A DNA stretch of 64,000 nt, from contig NZ_JYII01000006.1 in assembly GCF_000948415.1 (NCBI RefSeq), positions 310,001 through 374,000 of the forward strand, in the 5' to 3' direction. Shown here one piece after another: positions 18,486 through 27,807 of the stretch. Within the stretch, counting starts at the first letter, position 1. Each line of letters opens with the position of its first letter. The notes under the pieces are model-generated. The model searched no databases. It was not told where the DNA came from and saw nothing but the letters and a program-made list of their open reading frames with translations. Source of the stretch: Thalassospira sp. HJ (GTDB lineage Bacteria > Pseudomonadota > Alphaproteobacteria > Rhodospirillales > Thalassospiraceae). The position numbers and the translations under genes were made by a program.

Positions 18486-19160
18486 ATGGCTGAAACCCGC
18501 AAATCCAAAAACGACGAAGCTTATGTCTGCGTCGGCATGATCACCGCCCCGCACGGGGTGCGTGGTGCCGTGCGCGTCAAAAGCTATACCGTCGATCCGG
18601 ATAACCTTGTCGGTTACGGCCCGTTGTTCGACGCCAAGGGACGCGTGAAATACAAGCTGTCTCCTGTCGGACATGTCCGCGACCAGCTGATCGCCAAGAT
18701 CGAAGGCGTGGACGACCGGGACGCTGCCGAACGGCTGCGGGGCACCAAGCTGCATGTACCGCGTGCTGCACTGCCTGACACGGTTGAAGAAGATGAATTC
18801 TACCTTGCCGACCTTGTCGGTCTGAAAGCGTTCCACATTGATGGTTCGATTTTCGGCACCGTTCGGGGTGTGGCTGATTTTGGCGCTGGCGACGTAATCG
18901 AAGTCGCGCTCGAAGAAGCCAAAAACAAGGTGGTTGTTCTTCCCTTCACCAAGGAAGTCGTGCCCGAGGTCATTCTTTCGGAACGCAAGATGGTGGTAAA
19001 TCCGCCCGAGGGGCTACTGCAGGATGAGGACGGACCCGGTAATCGTAACCGTCGTCCGAACAAATCCCGCAAGGACTCTCAGGCCGACCGCGATTCTGAG
19101 GCCGTTACTGCAGATGCAGTAGGCGCGGAAACCGCGACCGGCAGCGGGAAGGAGGCCTGA
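18486..19160 (+). CDS. rimM: 16S rRNA processing protein RimM
   Basis: 30S maturation factor that binds S19 and helps fold the 16S head. The RimM barrel (VCVGMITAPHGVRGAVRVKS) and the PRC-barrel (EDEFYLADLVGLKAF) are both present. At 224 residues it exceeds the usual ~170 because of a polar C-terminal tail from about residue 180 (NRNRRPNKSRKDSQ...). It is followed 3 bp later by trmD. Confidence 0.95.
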   Translation: MAETRKSKNDEAYVCVGMITAPHGVRGAVRVKSYTVDPDNLVGYGPLFDAKGRVKYKLSPVGHVRDQLIAKIEGVDDRDAAERLRGTKLHVPRAALPDTVEEDEFYLADLVGLKAFHIDGSIFGTVRGVADFGAGDVIEVALEEAKNKVVVLPFTKEVVPEVILSERKMVVNPPEGLLQDEDGPGNRNRRPNKSRKDSQADRDSEAVTADAVGAETATGSGKEA

Positions 19161-19163
19161 TCG

Positions 19164-19880
19164 ATGTCTGTGTGGCAGGCAAAAGTTGCAACCCTGTTCC
19201 CGGAAATGTTCCCGGGCGTTCTTGGTCAGTCTCTGGCTGGCAAGGCGCTTGAGAACGGGATCTGGTCGCTTGATGTCAAAGACATCCGCGATCATGCAAC
19301 CGACCGCCACCGCACTGTAGACGACAATCCCTTCGGGGGCGGGGCCGGTATGGTCATGCGCCCGGATATTGTCGACGCCGCTCTGCGTGAATTGCGTGCG
19401 GAAGCACCGCAGTTACCGCTGATTTATCTCAGCCCGCGGGGAAAAGTGCTGAACCAGAAACGCTGCCGTGAATTGGCAGCAGGCCCGGGTGCCATCCTGC
19501 TTTGCGGTCGTTACGAAGGTATCGACCAAAGGGTTCTGGATGAACACGAGGCCGAGGAAATCAGCATCGGTGATTACATCCTCATGGGCGGCGAACTGCC
19601 GGCCATGGTCCTGATTGAATCGTGCATTCGCCTCATCGAGGGAACGGTCAACAAGACCGAGTCCGTCGACGAGGAAAGCTTTGAAACCGGGTTGCTTGAA
19701 TATCCGCATTACACGCGCCCGGCCAATTGGAACGGGCGTGACGTGCCGGAGATATTGCTTTCCGGACATCATGCCAAGGTACAAGCCTGGCGGCATGCTC
19801 AGGCAGAAGAAATTACCCGCGCGCGACGCCCGGACCTTTGGGACCGGTACGTAGCAAACGGGAACATCAAAGAGGGTTAA
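19164..19880 (+). CDS. trmD: tRNA (guanine-N1)-methyltransferase
   Basis: Methylates G37 of tRNAs that read CNN and some other codons, preventing frameshifts. The 238-residue protein has the SPOUT trefoil-knot motifs: [32 protein letters not shown] and [15 protein letters not shown]. It sits between rimM and rplS with gaps of 3 bp on each side, the classic order. Confidence 0.97.
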   Translation: MSVWQAKVATLFPEMFPGVLGQSLAGKALENGIWSLDVKDIRDHATDRHRTVDDNPFGGGAGMVMRPDIVDAALRELRAEAPQLPLIYLSPRGKVLNQKRCRELAAGPGAILLCGRYEGIDQRVLDEHEAEEISIGDYILMGGELPAMVLIESCIRLIEGTVNKTESVDEESFETGLLEYPHYTRPANWNGRDVPEILLSGHHAKVQAWRHAQAEEITRARRPDLWDRYVANGNIKEG

Positions 19881-19883
19881 ACC

Positions 19884-20288
19884 ATGACCAACATCATCCA
19901 GCAGCTCGAGAAAGAGCAGCTCGACAAAATCGCTGAAAAGCGCGAAGTTCCGGAATTCGATGCAGGTGATACCGTTCGTGTGCACCTGAAAGTCGTTGAA
20001 GGTACCCGTGAGCGTATCCAGCAGTTCGAAGGCGTTTGCATTGCGCGTAAGAACCGCGGCCTCAACTCTTCCTTCACCGTGCGTAAAATCGCATCGGGCG
20101 AAGGCGTTGAGCGTATCTTCCAGTCCTACTCCCCGGCCATCGACAAAATCGAAGTCGTTCGCCGCGGTGACGTACGTCGCGCGAAACTCTACTACCTGCG
20201 TGGTCGTACCGGTAAATCTGCACGTATCGCCGAGCAGACCACCGGCCACAAAGGCAAGCTGACCGCAGCAGAACGCGCGAAGAAGTAA
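19884..20288 (+). CDS. rplS: 50S ribosomal protein L19
   Basis: Ribosomal protein L19 (134 aa), at the interface of the two subunits. Diagnostic segments are [27 protein letters not shown], split here as [14 protein letters not shown] and [12 protein letters not shown], and [17 protein letters not shown] short basic C-terminal tail follows. It ends the operon before a TTCG-capped terminator. Confidence 0.97.
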   Translation: MTNIIQQLEKEQLDKIAEKREVPEFDAGDTVRVHLKVVEGTRERIQQFEGVCIARKNRGLNSSFTVRKIASGEGVERIFQSYSPAIDKIEVVRRGDVRRAKLYYLRGRTGKSARIAEQTTGHKGKLTAAERAKK

Positions 20289-20319
20289 TTCGCACGTTCC
20301 GCAACGTCGGACGAAAAAG

Positions 20320-20349
20320 ACGGGCTCACCTTCGGGTGGGCCCGTTTTC
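20320..20349 (+). terminator. rpsP-rimM-trmD-rplS terminator
   Basis: 11-bp stem ACGGGCTCACC / GGTGGGCCCGT with one G-T wobble and a TTCG tetraloop, followed by TTTCGTTT. Confidence 0.92.
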
Positions 20350-20860
20350 GTTTACCGTCCACCGATCACCTGCCAGCCTGCATCACGGCACGGCCGGGGG
20401 ATCAAAACCCTATAAATGCACGTTAAAATTGCATTATAGCGAATCGTTCGATTCACCGCTGTTGCAGGCAGTTCCGCAGAAACCCGATGATAAATTCATC
20501 AGGTTCCGTTATATCAGATATCCCTTACCTATATCGCAAAAGCCTGATTTGGCTACTTTGGGATGCTGCAAAATACCGAACTCAATTTCAGGGTGTATTT
20601 CCACCAAAAACACGCGCCCCGCACCTTGCGATTTGGAAGGCGGCGTGTATAAAGGCACTCCCGCGGCAAAAACGATCAAACCCGCGTGGTTCTGAATAAT
20701 AAAATTACGCAAACTGGATAAAGCCGGTTGCGTCGGAGAAACGACAAGTCCCGCCCGCCAATCCCGGCAGGTATTGCACCGATCTTCGAGACATTCGGAA
20801 CCGCACCTGACGGATTGAGAGTTGCTGCTCAAAAGATCGATGTTTTATGAGGAGGTCGAG
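20350..20860 (+). other. Long leuC upstream region
   Basis: 511 bp with no gene I can support. It is more AT-rich than its flanks. It holds an inverted repeat AATGCA / TGCATT (20415-20435, inside TATAAATGCA...TGCATTATA) and a short palindrome GAATCGTTCGATTC (20441-20454). Small ORFs occur, including one that begins MLQNTELNF near 20563, but none is leucine-rich. I therefore see no classic leu leader peptide. Confidence 0.4.
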
Positions 20861-22267
20861 ATGGGTCAGCCTAAAACCCTTTTTGACAAGATTTGGGAAA
20901 GCCATGTGGTCGACACGCAGGATGATGGTACCTGCCTGCTTTATATTGACCGTCATCTCGTCCACGAAGTAACCAGCCCGCAGGCCTTCGAAGGTCTGCG
21001 CAATTCGGGCCGCAAAGTGCGCCATCCGGAATTGACGCTGGCGGTACCGGACCACAACGTTCCGACCTCTGACCGTTCCGAAGGCATCAAGGAAGAAGAC
21101 AGCCGCATTCAGGTTGAAACCCTTGACCAGAACGCCAAGGATACCGGCATTCATTATTTCCCGATGAACGATCTCCGTCAGGGCATCGTGCACATCGTTG
21201 GCCCCGAAGAAGGCTTCACCCTTCCGGGCGTGACCATGGTTTGTGGTGACAGCCACACCTCGACCCACGGCGCATTTGGCGCACTGGCGTTCGGTATCGG
21301 CACCTCGGAAGTTGAACACGTTCTGGCCACCCAGACACTGGTTCAGAAACCGGCCAAGAACATGCTGGTCAAGGTCGAAGGCGATCTGCATCCGGGCGTG
21401 ACCGCCAAGGACATCACCCTTGCGATCATCGGTCGCATCGGGACTGCTGGTGGTACCGGCTATGTCATCGAATATGCTGGCTCGGCCATTCGTTCGCTGT
21501 CGGTTGAAGGCCGCATGACGGTTTGCAACATGTCGATCGAAGGCGGCGCACGCGCCGGCCTGATCGCACCGGACGAAAAGACCTTTGAATATATCAAGGG
21601 CCGCCCGATGGCACCGAAGGGTGCCGCGTACGAGCAGGCAGTTGAATACTGGAAGACCCTGCCGTCTGACGAAGGCGCACATTACGACAAGATCATCGAA
21701 ATCGATGCCGCCGACATCGTCCCGCAGGTCACCTGGGGCACCAGCCCGGAAGACGTCGTTCCGGTCACCGGCACCGTTCCCTACCCGACCGATGCCAAGG
21801 ATGCCGGCAAGCAGAAGGCCATTGCCCGTTCGCTGGAATATATGGGGCTGACCGCAGGCACCCCGATCGAGGAAATCAAGATCGACCGCGTCTTTATCGG
21901 TTCTTGCACCAACGGTCGTATCGAAGACCTGCGTGCTGTTGCCGAAGTCGCCAAGGGCCGCAAGGTTTCCGAAACTGTCAATGCCATGATCGTTCCGGGC
22001 TCAGGCCTTGTGAAGGAACAGGCCGAAGCAGAAGGCCTCGACAAGATCTTCATCGAAGCAGGCTTTGACTGGCGTGAGCCGGGCTGCTCGATGTGTCTGG
22101 CGATGAACCCGGACCGTCTGGCCCCGGGTGAGCGTTGCGCTTCGACCTCGAACCGTAACTTCGAAGGCCGTCAGGGCCGTGGTGGTCGTACCCACCTCGT
22201 CAGTCCGGCCATGGCAGCTGCGGCTGCGATCACCGGTCATCTGACCGACATTCGCAAACTCGGTTAA
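20861..22267 (+). CDS. leuC: 3-isopropylmalate dehydratase large subunit
   Basis: Catalytic subunit (468 aa) of isopropylmalate isomerase, an aconitase-type 4Fe-4S enzyme of leucine synthesis. ATG 20861 follows a near-perfect GAGGAGG; the 13-codon upstream extension is unlikely. Cluster cysteines are in SCTNGR (about residue 349) and GCSMCLAMN (about 409-412). [16 protein letters not shown] is the substrate loop. LeuD is 200 bp downstream, with a 62-aa ORF in between. Confidence 0.97.
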   Translation: MGQPKTLFDKIWESHVVDTQDDGTCLLYIDRHLVHEVTSPQAFEGLRNSGRKVRHPELTLAVPDHNVPTSDRSEGIKEEDSRIQVETLDQNAKDTGIHYFPMNDLRQGIVHIVGPEEGFTLPGVTMVCGDSHTSTHGAFGALAFGIGTSEVEHVLATQTLVQKPAKNMLVKVEGDLHPGVTAKDITLAIIGRIGTAGGTGYVIEYAGSAIRSLSVEGRMTVCNMSIEGGARAGLIAPDEKTFEYIKGRPMAPKGAAYEQAVEYWKTLPSDEGAHYDKIIEIDAADIVPQVTWGTSPEDVVPVTGTVPYPTDAKDAGKQKAIARSLEYMGLTAGTPIEEIKIDRVFIGSCTNGRIEDLRAVAEVAKGRKVSETVNAMIVPGSGLVKEQAEAEGLDKIFIEAGFDWREPGCSMCLAMNPDRLAPGERCASTSNRNFEGRQGRGGRTHLVSPAMAAAAAITGHLTDIRKLG

Positions 22268-22278
22268 GGAAGGTTCCC

Positions 22279-22467
22279 ATGGCCGAACAGACACTCATCA
22301 ATTTCCGCGAAAGCGCGCCTCGTCTGGGTCGCGCGCCGGTGCTTGAGCATCTCCTGCCGCAACTGACCGGTATCAACCTGCCGGACTTCGTTGCACAGGA
22401 ACTCGACGCGACCGAAGAATTGATCGAAGCACTGGGTCTGGCCTGGGAAACTGGAAGCAAGGGATAA
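22279..22467 (+). CDS. Unknown 62-aa protein between leuC and leuD
   Basis: A small acidic protein I do not recognise. It starts [20 protein letters not shown] behind AAGGAAGG, 11 bp after leuC, and ends 4 bp before leuD. No transmembrane segment or signal peptide is visible. Two amphipathic helix-like stretches are suggested ([20 protein letters not shown] and [12 protein letters not shown]). The ribosome site and tight spacing argue it is translated. Its position suggests a role in, or regulation of, the isomerase. Six of the 62 residues after the start region are Leu, but it does not look like an attenuator. Confidence 0.65.
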   Translation: MAEQTLINFRESAPRLGRAPVLEHLLPQLTGINLPDFVAQELDATEELIEALGLAWETGSKG

Positions 22468-22471
22468 GACA

Positions 22472-23083
22472 ATGGAAAAATTCACCAAGCTCACCGGTGT
22501 TGCAGCACCGCTGCCGATGATCAATGTCGATACCGACATGATCATTCCCAAACAGTTCCTCAAAACCATCAAACGTTCGGGCCTTGGCAAGAACCTGTTT
22601 GATGAAATGCGTTACGACGACAACGGCAACGAAATCCCGGATTTCGTTCTGAACAAGCCGGCTTATCGCAATGCCCAGATCCTTGTATCGGGTGATAACT
22701 TCGGCTGTGGTTCTTCGCGTGAACACGCACCGTGGTCGCTGCTTGATTTCGGTATTCGCTGCGTGATCGCACCGAGCTTTGCCGACATTTTCTATAACAA
22801 CTGCTTCAAGAACGGCATCCTGCCGATCCGCTTGCCGCAGGAAGATGTCGACAAGCTGATGTCCGATGCCGAACGCGGTGCCAACGCCACCGTCACGATC
22901 GATCTTGAAAATCAGGAAATCACCGGTCCGGATGGCGGCTGCATCAAGTTTGAAGTCGAAGAATTCCGCAAGCATTGCCTGCTGAACGGCCTCGACGATA
23001 TCGGCCTGACCCTGCAGAAGGGCGATGCCATTAATGATTTCGAAGCCAAGCGCGCTGCCTCGCAGCCCTGGCTTTCGCTGTAA
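22472..23083 (+). CDS. leuD: 3-isopropylmalate dehydratase small subunit
   Basis: Small (swivel-domain) subunit of isopropylmalate isomerase, 203 residues, the usual length. The N-terminus ([27 protein letters not shown]) and the diagnostic [20 protein letters not shown] are present. It pairs with LeuC to convert 2- to 3-isopropylmalate. Confidence 0.97.
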   Translation: MEKFTKLTGVAAPLPMINVDTDMIIPKQFLKTIKRSGLGKNLFDEMRYDDNGNEIPDFVLNKPAYRNAQILVSGDNFGCGSSREHAPWSLLDFGIRCVIAPSFADIFYNNCFKNGILPIRLPQEDVDKLMSDAERGANATVTIDLENQEITGPDGGCIKFEVEEFRKHCLLNGLDDIGLTLQKGDAINDFEAKRAASQPWLSL

Positions 23084-23087
23084 TTGC

Positions 23088-23123
23088 AAAACGGGCGGCA
23101 AACATCGGTTTGTCGCCCGTTTT
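23088..23123 (+). terminator. Terminator-like hairpin between leuD and leuB
   Basis: 16-bp stem AAAACGGGCGGCAAAC / GTTTGTCGCCCGTTTT with one G-T wobble and an ATCG loop, 4 bp after leuD. leuB therefore probably has its own promoter, or reads through only in part, in the 49 bp that remain before it. Confidence 0.88.
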
Positions 23124-23172
23124 CTGATCGTTACGGGGTGAGCGACCCCACGAATATGGGAAGGAAGCATTT

Positions 23173-24276
23173 ATGAGCACCACCAAAAAAGTACTGATGC
23201 TGCCGGGCGACGGAATTGGCCCGGAAGTCATGCGTCAGGTTCAGCGCGTCATGGACTGGATGGCGAAAAAGCGCAGCGTGAATTTCGAAATCACCGAAGG
23301 TCTGATCGGCGGCGCATCCATCGATGCGCACAACAACCCGCTGACCGACGAAACGCTGGCTGATGCCATGGCGGCTGACGCGGTTCTGCTTGGTGCTGTT
23401 GGTGGTCCGAAATGGGACGACATGCCGTTCGACATCAAACCGGAACGCGGTCTTCTTAAAATCCGTAAGGAAATGGGCCTGTTCGCCAACCTGCGTCCGG
23501 CACTTGTGTTTGACGCGCTTGTTGGTGCATCGACCCTGAAAGAAGACGTGGTCAAGGGTCTGGATATCATGATCCTGCGTGAACTGACCGGGGGCATCTA
23601 TTTCGGTCAGCCGCGCGGCATCGAAGAACGCGACGGTGTCCGTCACGGCTTCAACACCCTTGTTTATTCCGAGCCGGAAGTCGAACGCATCGCACGCGTT
23701 GCCTTTGACATGGCAATGAAACGCGACAAGCGCCTGTGCTCTGTCGATAAGGCCAACGTTCTGGAATCCACCGTTCTGTGGCGTGAAGTTGTCGAACGTG
23801 TTGCCAAGGACTTCCCGGAAGTCGAACTGAGTCACATGTATGTCGATAACGCGTCCATGCAGCTCGTGCGTAACCCGAAACAGTTTGACGTGATGGTCAC
23901 CACCAACATGTTTGGCGACATTCTGTCTGACTGTGCCGCCATGCTTACCGGATCGCTTGGAATGCTGCCGTCCGCTTCCCTTGGTGCGGCTGATGAAAAC
24001 GGTGCACGCAAAGCACTTTATGAGCCGGTACACGGTTCGGCTCCGGACATCGCGGGTCAGGACATCGCCAACCCGTTGGCAACCATTCTGTCGTTCGCGA
24101 TGATGCTGCGCTACTCGTTCGACATGGGCGATGATGCCACCCTGATCGAAGATGCGGTTCAGAACGTCCTTAAGGGCGGGCTTCGTACCGGCGATATCAT
24201 GCAGCCGGGCATGGCCAAGGTCTCGACCACCGTCATGGGCGAGTCGCTGATCAACGAACTCGACAAGCTCGTCTGA
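23173..24276 (+). CDS. leuB: 3-isopropylmalate dehydrogenase
   Basis: NAD-dependent oxidative decarboxylase of leucine synthesis, 367 residues. Family motifs include [36 protein letters not shown], the catalytic Tyr/Lys regions ([15 protein letters not shown]) and [22 protein letters not shown]. It is preceded by GGGAAGGAAGC and followed by a TTCG terminator. Confidence 0.97.
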   Translation: MSTTKKVLMLPGDGIGPEVMRQVQRVMDWMAKKRSVNFEITEGLIGGASIDAHNNPLTDETLADAMAADAVLLGAVGGPKWDDMPFDIKPERGLLKIRKEMGLFANLRPALVFDALVGASTLKEDVVKGLDIMILRELTGGIYFGQPRGIEERDGVRHGFNTLVYSEPEVERIARVAFDMAMKRDKRLCSVDKANVLESTVLWREVVERVAKDFPEVELSHMYVDNASMQLVRNPKQFDVMVTTNMFGDILSDCAAMLTGSLGMLPSASLGAADENGARKALYEPVHGSAPDIAGQDIANPLATILSFAMMLRYSFDMGDDATLIEDAVQNVLKGGLRTGDIMQPGMAKVSTTVMGESLINELDKLV

Positions 24277-24300
24277 TCGTTCTTTACGATCCCGAATATG

Positions 24301-24328
24301 AAAAGGCCGGATTTCGATCCGGCCTTTT
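24301..24328. terminator. leuB / sigma-factor bidirectional terminator
   Basis: Perfect 12-bp stem AAAAGGCCGGAT / ATCCGGCCTTTT with a TTCG loop, between convergent leuB and the ECF sigma gene. Confidence 0.92.
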
Positions 24329-24332
24329 TACG

Positions 24333-25352
24333 TTACAGCGTGATTTCGCGGGCGGCCGTTAGAACCGCTGAAAACAATGCCAGCTTGTCCGGGTTTCGAT
24401 GGACAAACAAATCAACAATCTGCCCGTCGCGTTCGGTCGCGCTGATCGCGGTCGTCACAACCCCGTCTTCGACCATCAGAAGCCAACATGCATCAGCAAG
24501 GGTGATGGCAAACACCCGCTCGTCCGGGCTACGCTTGCCCCAGACACCGATAAAGAACCGCGAAACATGATCCGGTCCAAACAGTGGATTGGCCGTCGCC
24601 AATGCCTTGCCGCCACCATCGGAATGCAGGATCACATCCGGGGCCAGCAGATCCAGTAGCCGACCGACATCACTGGTCCCAATTGCCGTAACAAAAGCAT
24701 CCAACCGGTCGCGATCGCACGCCGTCCCATCCGGTTCGGGCGTCGCATCGCGGTCACTTACGCGCTGCATCTTGCGTCGCGCGCGAAACAGGATCTGACG
24801 GGTATTGTTCGGCGTGCGTTCGATCAGGGGTGCGATGTCATCATGCATCCACTCGAAAACCTCATGCAGCACAAGTGCCACCCGCTCGATCGGGGCGAGG
24901 CGCTCGAGCATCAACATATAAGCCTGACCAAGGCCATCGCGCTCGATCAGTTCGGCTTCGGCTTTGGGTTGTTCGGGCGGCAACCACGGTTCAGGCAACC
25001 AGTGACCGACATAGTTCTCCCGCTGGCGGCGAGCGGATTTCAACACATCAAGGCAGATATTGCTGCACACCCGCACAAGCCACCCTGTGGCATCTTGAAT
25101 CGTGTCCTGATCCTGATTGCGCCAGCGCAGCCAGACATCCTGAACCGCGTCTTCGGCATCGGCATGACTGCCCAGCATGCGATAGGCAAGGGCTGTAAGC
25201 CGTCCGCGATGTTGTTCAAAAATACGATCTGCCAAGGATGTCCCACCAAACGCGTGAAGCGATACGGGCAAATCCCGTATCGCTGTGTGTGTCTGATTGT
25301 AGGGGCTTTTGCCACCCCCGTCAGGAAGCTTGCGAAGATTATGCAAATTCAT
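24333..25352 (-). CDS. ECF41-type RNA polymerase sigma factor
   Basis: An extracytoplasmic-function sigma factor of group ECF41. The sigma2 domain (HADAEDAVQDVWLRW) and sigma4 domain (PIERVALVLHEVF...NNTRQILFRARRKM) are followed by a SnoaL-like C-terminal extension. That extension has both ECF41 signature motifs: DGGGK and NPDKL. In this group the extension, not an anti-sigma factor, tunes activity. I start at ATG 25352 (MNLHNLRKLPDGGG, 339 aa). It overlaps the upstream decarboxylase-family gene by 14 nt, the typical ECF41 partner, so the two are translated together. Confidence 0.92.
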   Translation of the reverse strand: MNLHNLRKLPDGGGKSPYNQTHTAIRDLPVSLHAFGGTSLADRIFEQHRGRLTALAYRMLGSHADAEDAVQDVWLRWRNQDQDTIQDATGWLVRVCSNICLDVLKSARRQRENYVGHWLPEPWLPPEQPKAEAELIERDGLGQAYMLMLERLAPIERVALVLHEVFEWMHDDIAPLIERTPNNTRQILFRARRKMQRVSDRDATPEPDGTACDRDRLDAFVTAIGTSDVGRLLDLLAPDVILHSDGGGKALATANPLFGPDHVSRFFIGVWGKRSPDERVFAITLADACWLLMVEDGVVTTAISATERDGQIVDLFVHRNPDKLALFSAVLTAAREITL

Positions 25353-25773
25353 GCTGCGCAATGCCCAACCGGTTCCAAGCATTCATCGTGGCAATGATGC
25401 AGGTCAGCTCGGAAATCTCGGCTTCTTCGAAATGATCAAGAAGCATGCGATGGCACTTCGAAATCGTGACCTGGCATTCTGCCCGGGTCAGGCATTCGGC
25501 CCAGACCAGTGCCGCACGCTCGGCCGCACTGAACCCGTCCGCACTTTGCCAAACCGGCAGCATTGTCAGTTTAATGGGATCGCCCCCATGTTTAGCAAAA
25601 CTGTCTGAATGCATGCGAAGACAATATGCACAGCCATTGATCTGCGACACCCGGCATTCAATAAGGTCACGCAATACAGGCTCAATCAGCGGCGCGGCGC
25701 CAAGCGCTGTGGCAACAGCCAACTGGGCCTGAAACAGTTTTGGGGTGATTTCGTGAAAGGCAAAGCGGGTCAT
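25339..25773 (-). CDS. Carboxymuconolactone decarboxylase/AhpD-family protein (ECF41 partner)
   Basis: A 144-residue AhpD-like protein with the redox CxxC-xxx-H motif NGCAYCLRMH (C48, C51, H55). Members act as alkylhydroperoxidase-like reductases or lactone decarboxylases; the CxxC favours a thiol redox role. ATG 25773 has AAGGAG upstream, so the 7-codon longer frame is rejected. ECF41 sigma factors typically sit beside and drive one such gene, so this is the likely target. Inducing signal unknown. Confidence 0.9.
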   Translation of the reverse strand: MTRFAFHEITPKLFQAQLAVATALGAAPLIEPVLRDLIECRVSQINGCAYCLRMHSDSFAKHGGDPIKLTMLPVWQSADGFSAAERAALVWAECLTRAECQVTISKCHRMLLDHFEEAEISELTCIIATMNAWNRLGIAQHEFA

Positions 25774-25907
25774 GACAATTCTCCTTGGTGGCACGAGGAA
25801 TAGCGGGGAAATTCACCCCTCTGCCAACAAGGACGAAATACGGGCGGCCCGCGTTACACGACCCGCCCGCAAAATTCGAAATTTATAAAATCAGGGGTCT
25901 TTTAAGC

Positions 25908-26324
25908 TCAGACCATGCCCGCATCTTCAAGCGCGCGGACGACATTGTCATGCATCACCCATGTCCAGTCCTCGCCATCGCTTTGCGTACCATCGGCAAG
26001 GGTAAAGATCGCCGCCAGATAATCACTGACATCGCTCTCACACTTCGGCAGACCAGCCGCCGACGCGATCTTGGCGGCAAGGCGACCGTATTTCTTGTTG
26101 CCGATCCGGCAGCCGAAATGCCCGACCGTTTCGGCCAGTTTCAAACCGGTAATCTTGCGGCCCGGGGCATTGGCATGCGCGCGCAGCATATCGCGTTCGC
26201 AGCTCGACATTTCAATTTCAGCCAAGGCACGAACATAGTCCTCCGGCCGGCCGATATGCGGGGCGAGATTGGTGTTATCTTGTGTCTGATGGTCGGCGTC
26301 ATCCCAGGTGATCACTTTCAGCAT
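25908..26324 (-). CDS. Unknown 138-aa protein, HTH-like middle
   Basis: I do not recognise a named family. ATG 26324 follows GGGAGGAAAC, a good ribosome site. The middle (MLRAHANAPGRKITGLKLAETVG, in two parts, then NKKYGRLAAKIASAAG) resembles a helical segment seen in some HNH-endonuclease-associated and hypothetical proteins, read as 'MLxAHyxAPxRxiTxxxLA...YGxLaxxi'. That similarity is from memory. No HNH motif is present. The N-terminus (MLKVITWDDADHQTQDN) and the Trp-rich C-terminus (GEDWTWVMHDNVVRALEDAGM) are unassigned. Confidence 0.6.
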   Translation of the reverse strand: MLKVITWDDADHQTQDNTNLAPHIGRPEDYVRALAEIEMSSCERDMLRAHANAPGRKITGLKLAETVGHFGCRIGNKKYGRLAAKIASAAGLPKCESDVSDYLAAIFTLADGTQSDGEDWTWVMHDNVVRALEDAGMV

Positions 26325-26535
26325 GTCGTTTCCTCCCGACAAAATGACCGGCCTATCGCTTTTGATCGTCGCTTTTCACATCTGTCGTGCCGGTCCATCA
26401 CGCGATGTGACTTGGTTTGAAGGCACGCTTTCGACTGCTTTGGTTTGATTTTGATTTGCAGCCATACTGCGGTTTTCACCGCAGCAATTTCGAGCACCGC
26501 ATTATTTGATATGGGAAGCGGTACGCGTAAAACAA

Positions 26536-26567
26536 ACAGGGCGGGAAACCATCGTTCCCCACCCTGT
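26536..26567 (-). terminator. cfa terminator
   Basis: Interrupted stem ACAGGG-GGGAA / TTCCC-CCCTGT. On the minus strand it is followed by TTTGTTTTA, just after the cfa stop at 26572. Confidence 0.75.
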
Positions 26568-26571
26568 ATCC

Positions 26572-27807
26572 TCAGGCATATTCAAAGCCCGGCTTGGTAA
26601 AGACAAACTGGCCAACCCGCATGCCGCCGCCGCCCTCGGCGTCGTCAAAGGCATTGATGCAACCCGCCAGATAGAATTCCCACATGCGTTTGAATTCATC
26701 GTCATATTTTTCCGGGTCCAGATCATCTGCCACCGCGCGGAAACGATCCCGCCAGGCAATCAGCGTCCGGGCATAGTTCCGCCCGGGATGGAAATGCGAT
26801 GCTTCCACCGTCAGGTTGGCATGCTCGGCCGCCTCGACCACTTCATGCACCGCCGGGATATAGCCGCCCGGGAAAATGTATTTGTCGATCCAGGGGGATG
26901 TGAATTCTGCGCGCGGCTTGATGATCGTGTGGATCACGGCACGCCCACCGGCCTTAAGAAGCTCGCCCACCTTTTCGAAATAGGTTTTGAACTGATGGCG
27001 ACCGACATGCTCGAACATACCGACCGAGACAACCCGGTCATATTTCCCGGCATTGGCATCGGCAAACAGGCGATAATCCAGCAGGTGATAATCAAGCCCC
27101 GCCTTCATGTTCGCCCCCATCTCGGCACGTTTTTCCTGCGCCCAGTTGAATTGCTCGGTCGAAAGCGTGATGCCATGCACCTCCGCCCCGGTTTCCCGGT
27201 GGATAAAGCGGCTTAACCCGCCCCAGCCACAACCGATATCAACCACGCGCAAGCCCGGTTCATTGATCTTGAGCCGCTGGGTCGTCAGGCTCATTTTACG
27301 GTGCTGGGCTTCTTCAAGGGTGTGCGCCCCGTCATCCCAAAAGGCACATGAATATTGCATCTCCGGATCAAGGAACCGGGTGTAAAGATCATTGCCGATA
27401 TCATAGTGATGACGCACACGATGCGACGCCGCCCGGACAGATGTAAATTGCCCGATCTGGAATTTCAGCGCCTGCAGCTTTTCAATAAAGCTGCCAAACC
27501 CGCTGGTCGAATGGCCGCCTTCGAAATTAAGACGCAAGACCCTGATCAGGTCCTCCATCTCGCATTTCACAAGGTTGAAGCCACCATGCATGAAGGCCTC
27601 GCCAAAGCCAGGATCCGGGCTCAGTGCCATTTTAAGTGTGTTGGTCCAGTCCGGGACGGTCATCCCCGCCCTTGGGTCTGTCCCGTCCCCCAGCACGATT
27701 TCGTGCTTGTCATCCACGCGAAAAACCAAAGTTCCGCGTGTGACATGTTCCCGAAAGAAATCGAGAACCTTTTTCTGTGTCCAATCCAAAGTCATCGGGT
27801 ACGTCAT
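26572..27807 (-). CDS. cfa: Cyclopropane-fatty-acyl-phospholipid synthase
   Basis: A SAM-dependent enzyme adding methylene across the cis double bond of membrane lipid acyl chains, often in stress or stationary phase. The 411-residue protein has an N-terminal lipid-binding domain and a C-terminal methyltransferase. The SAM motif is VVDIGCGWGGLSRFI, followed by GITLSTEQFNWA; VSVGMFEHVG and FPGGYIP are also typical. ATG 27807 has AAAAAGGAC upstream. A perfect palindrome lies 42 bp before the start. Confidence 0.94.
   Translation of the reverse strand: MTYPMTLDWTQKKVLDFFREHVTRGTLVFRVDDKHEIVLGDGTDPRAGMTVPDWTNTLKMALSPDPGFGEAFMHGGFNLVKCEMEDLIRVLRLNFEGGHSTSGFGSFIEKLQALKFQIGQFTSVRAASHRVRHHYDIGNDLYTRFLDPEMQYSCAFWDDGAHTLEEAQHRKMSLTTQRLKINEPGLRVVDIGCGWGGLSRFIHRETGAEVHGITLSTEQFNWAQEKRAEMGANMKAGLDYHLLDYRLFADANAGKYDRVVSVGMFEHVGRHQFKTYFEKVGELLKAGGRAVIHTIIKPRAEFTSPWIDKYIFPGGYIPAVHEVVEAAEHANLTVEASHFHPGRNYARTLIAWRDRFRAVADDLDPEKYDDEFKRMWEFYLAGCINAFDDAEGGGGMRVGQFVFTKPGFEYA

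Noticed and set aside
20487-20699. 70-aa ORF in the leuC leader as a gene or leu leader peptide
   Set aside because: No leucine run, no ribosome site, and the composition does not look coding.
24843-25397. 184-aa plus-strand ORF opposite the ECF41 gene
   Set aside because: Antisense shadow; the sigma factor has diagnostic motifs on the minus strand.
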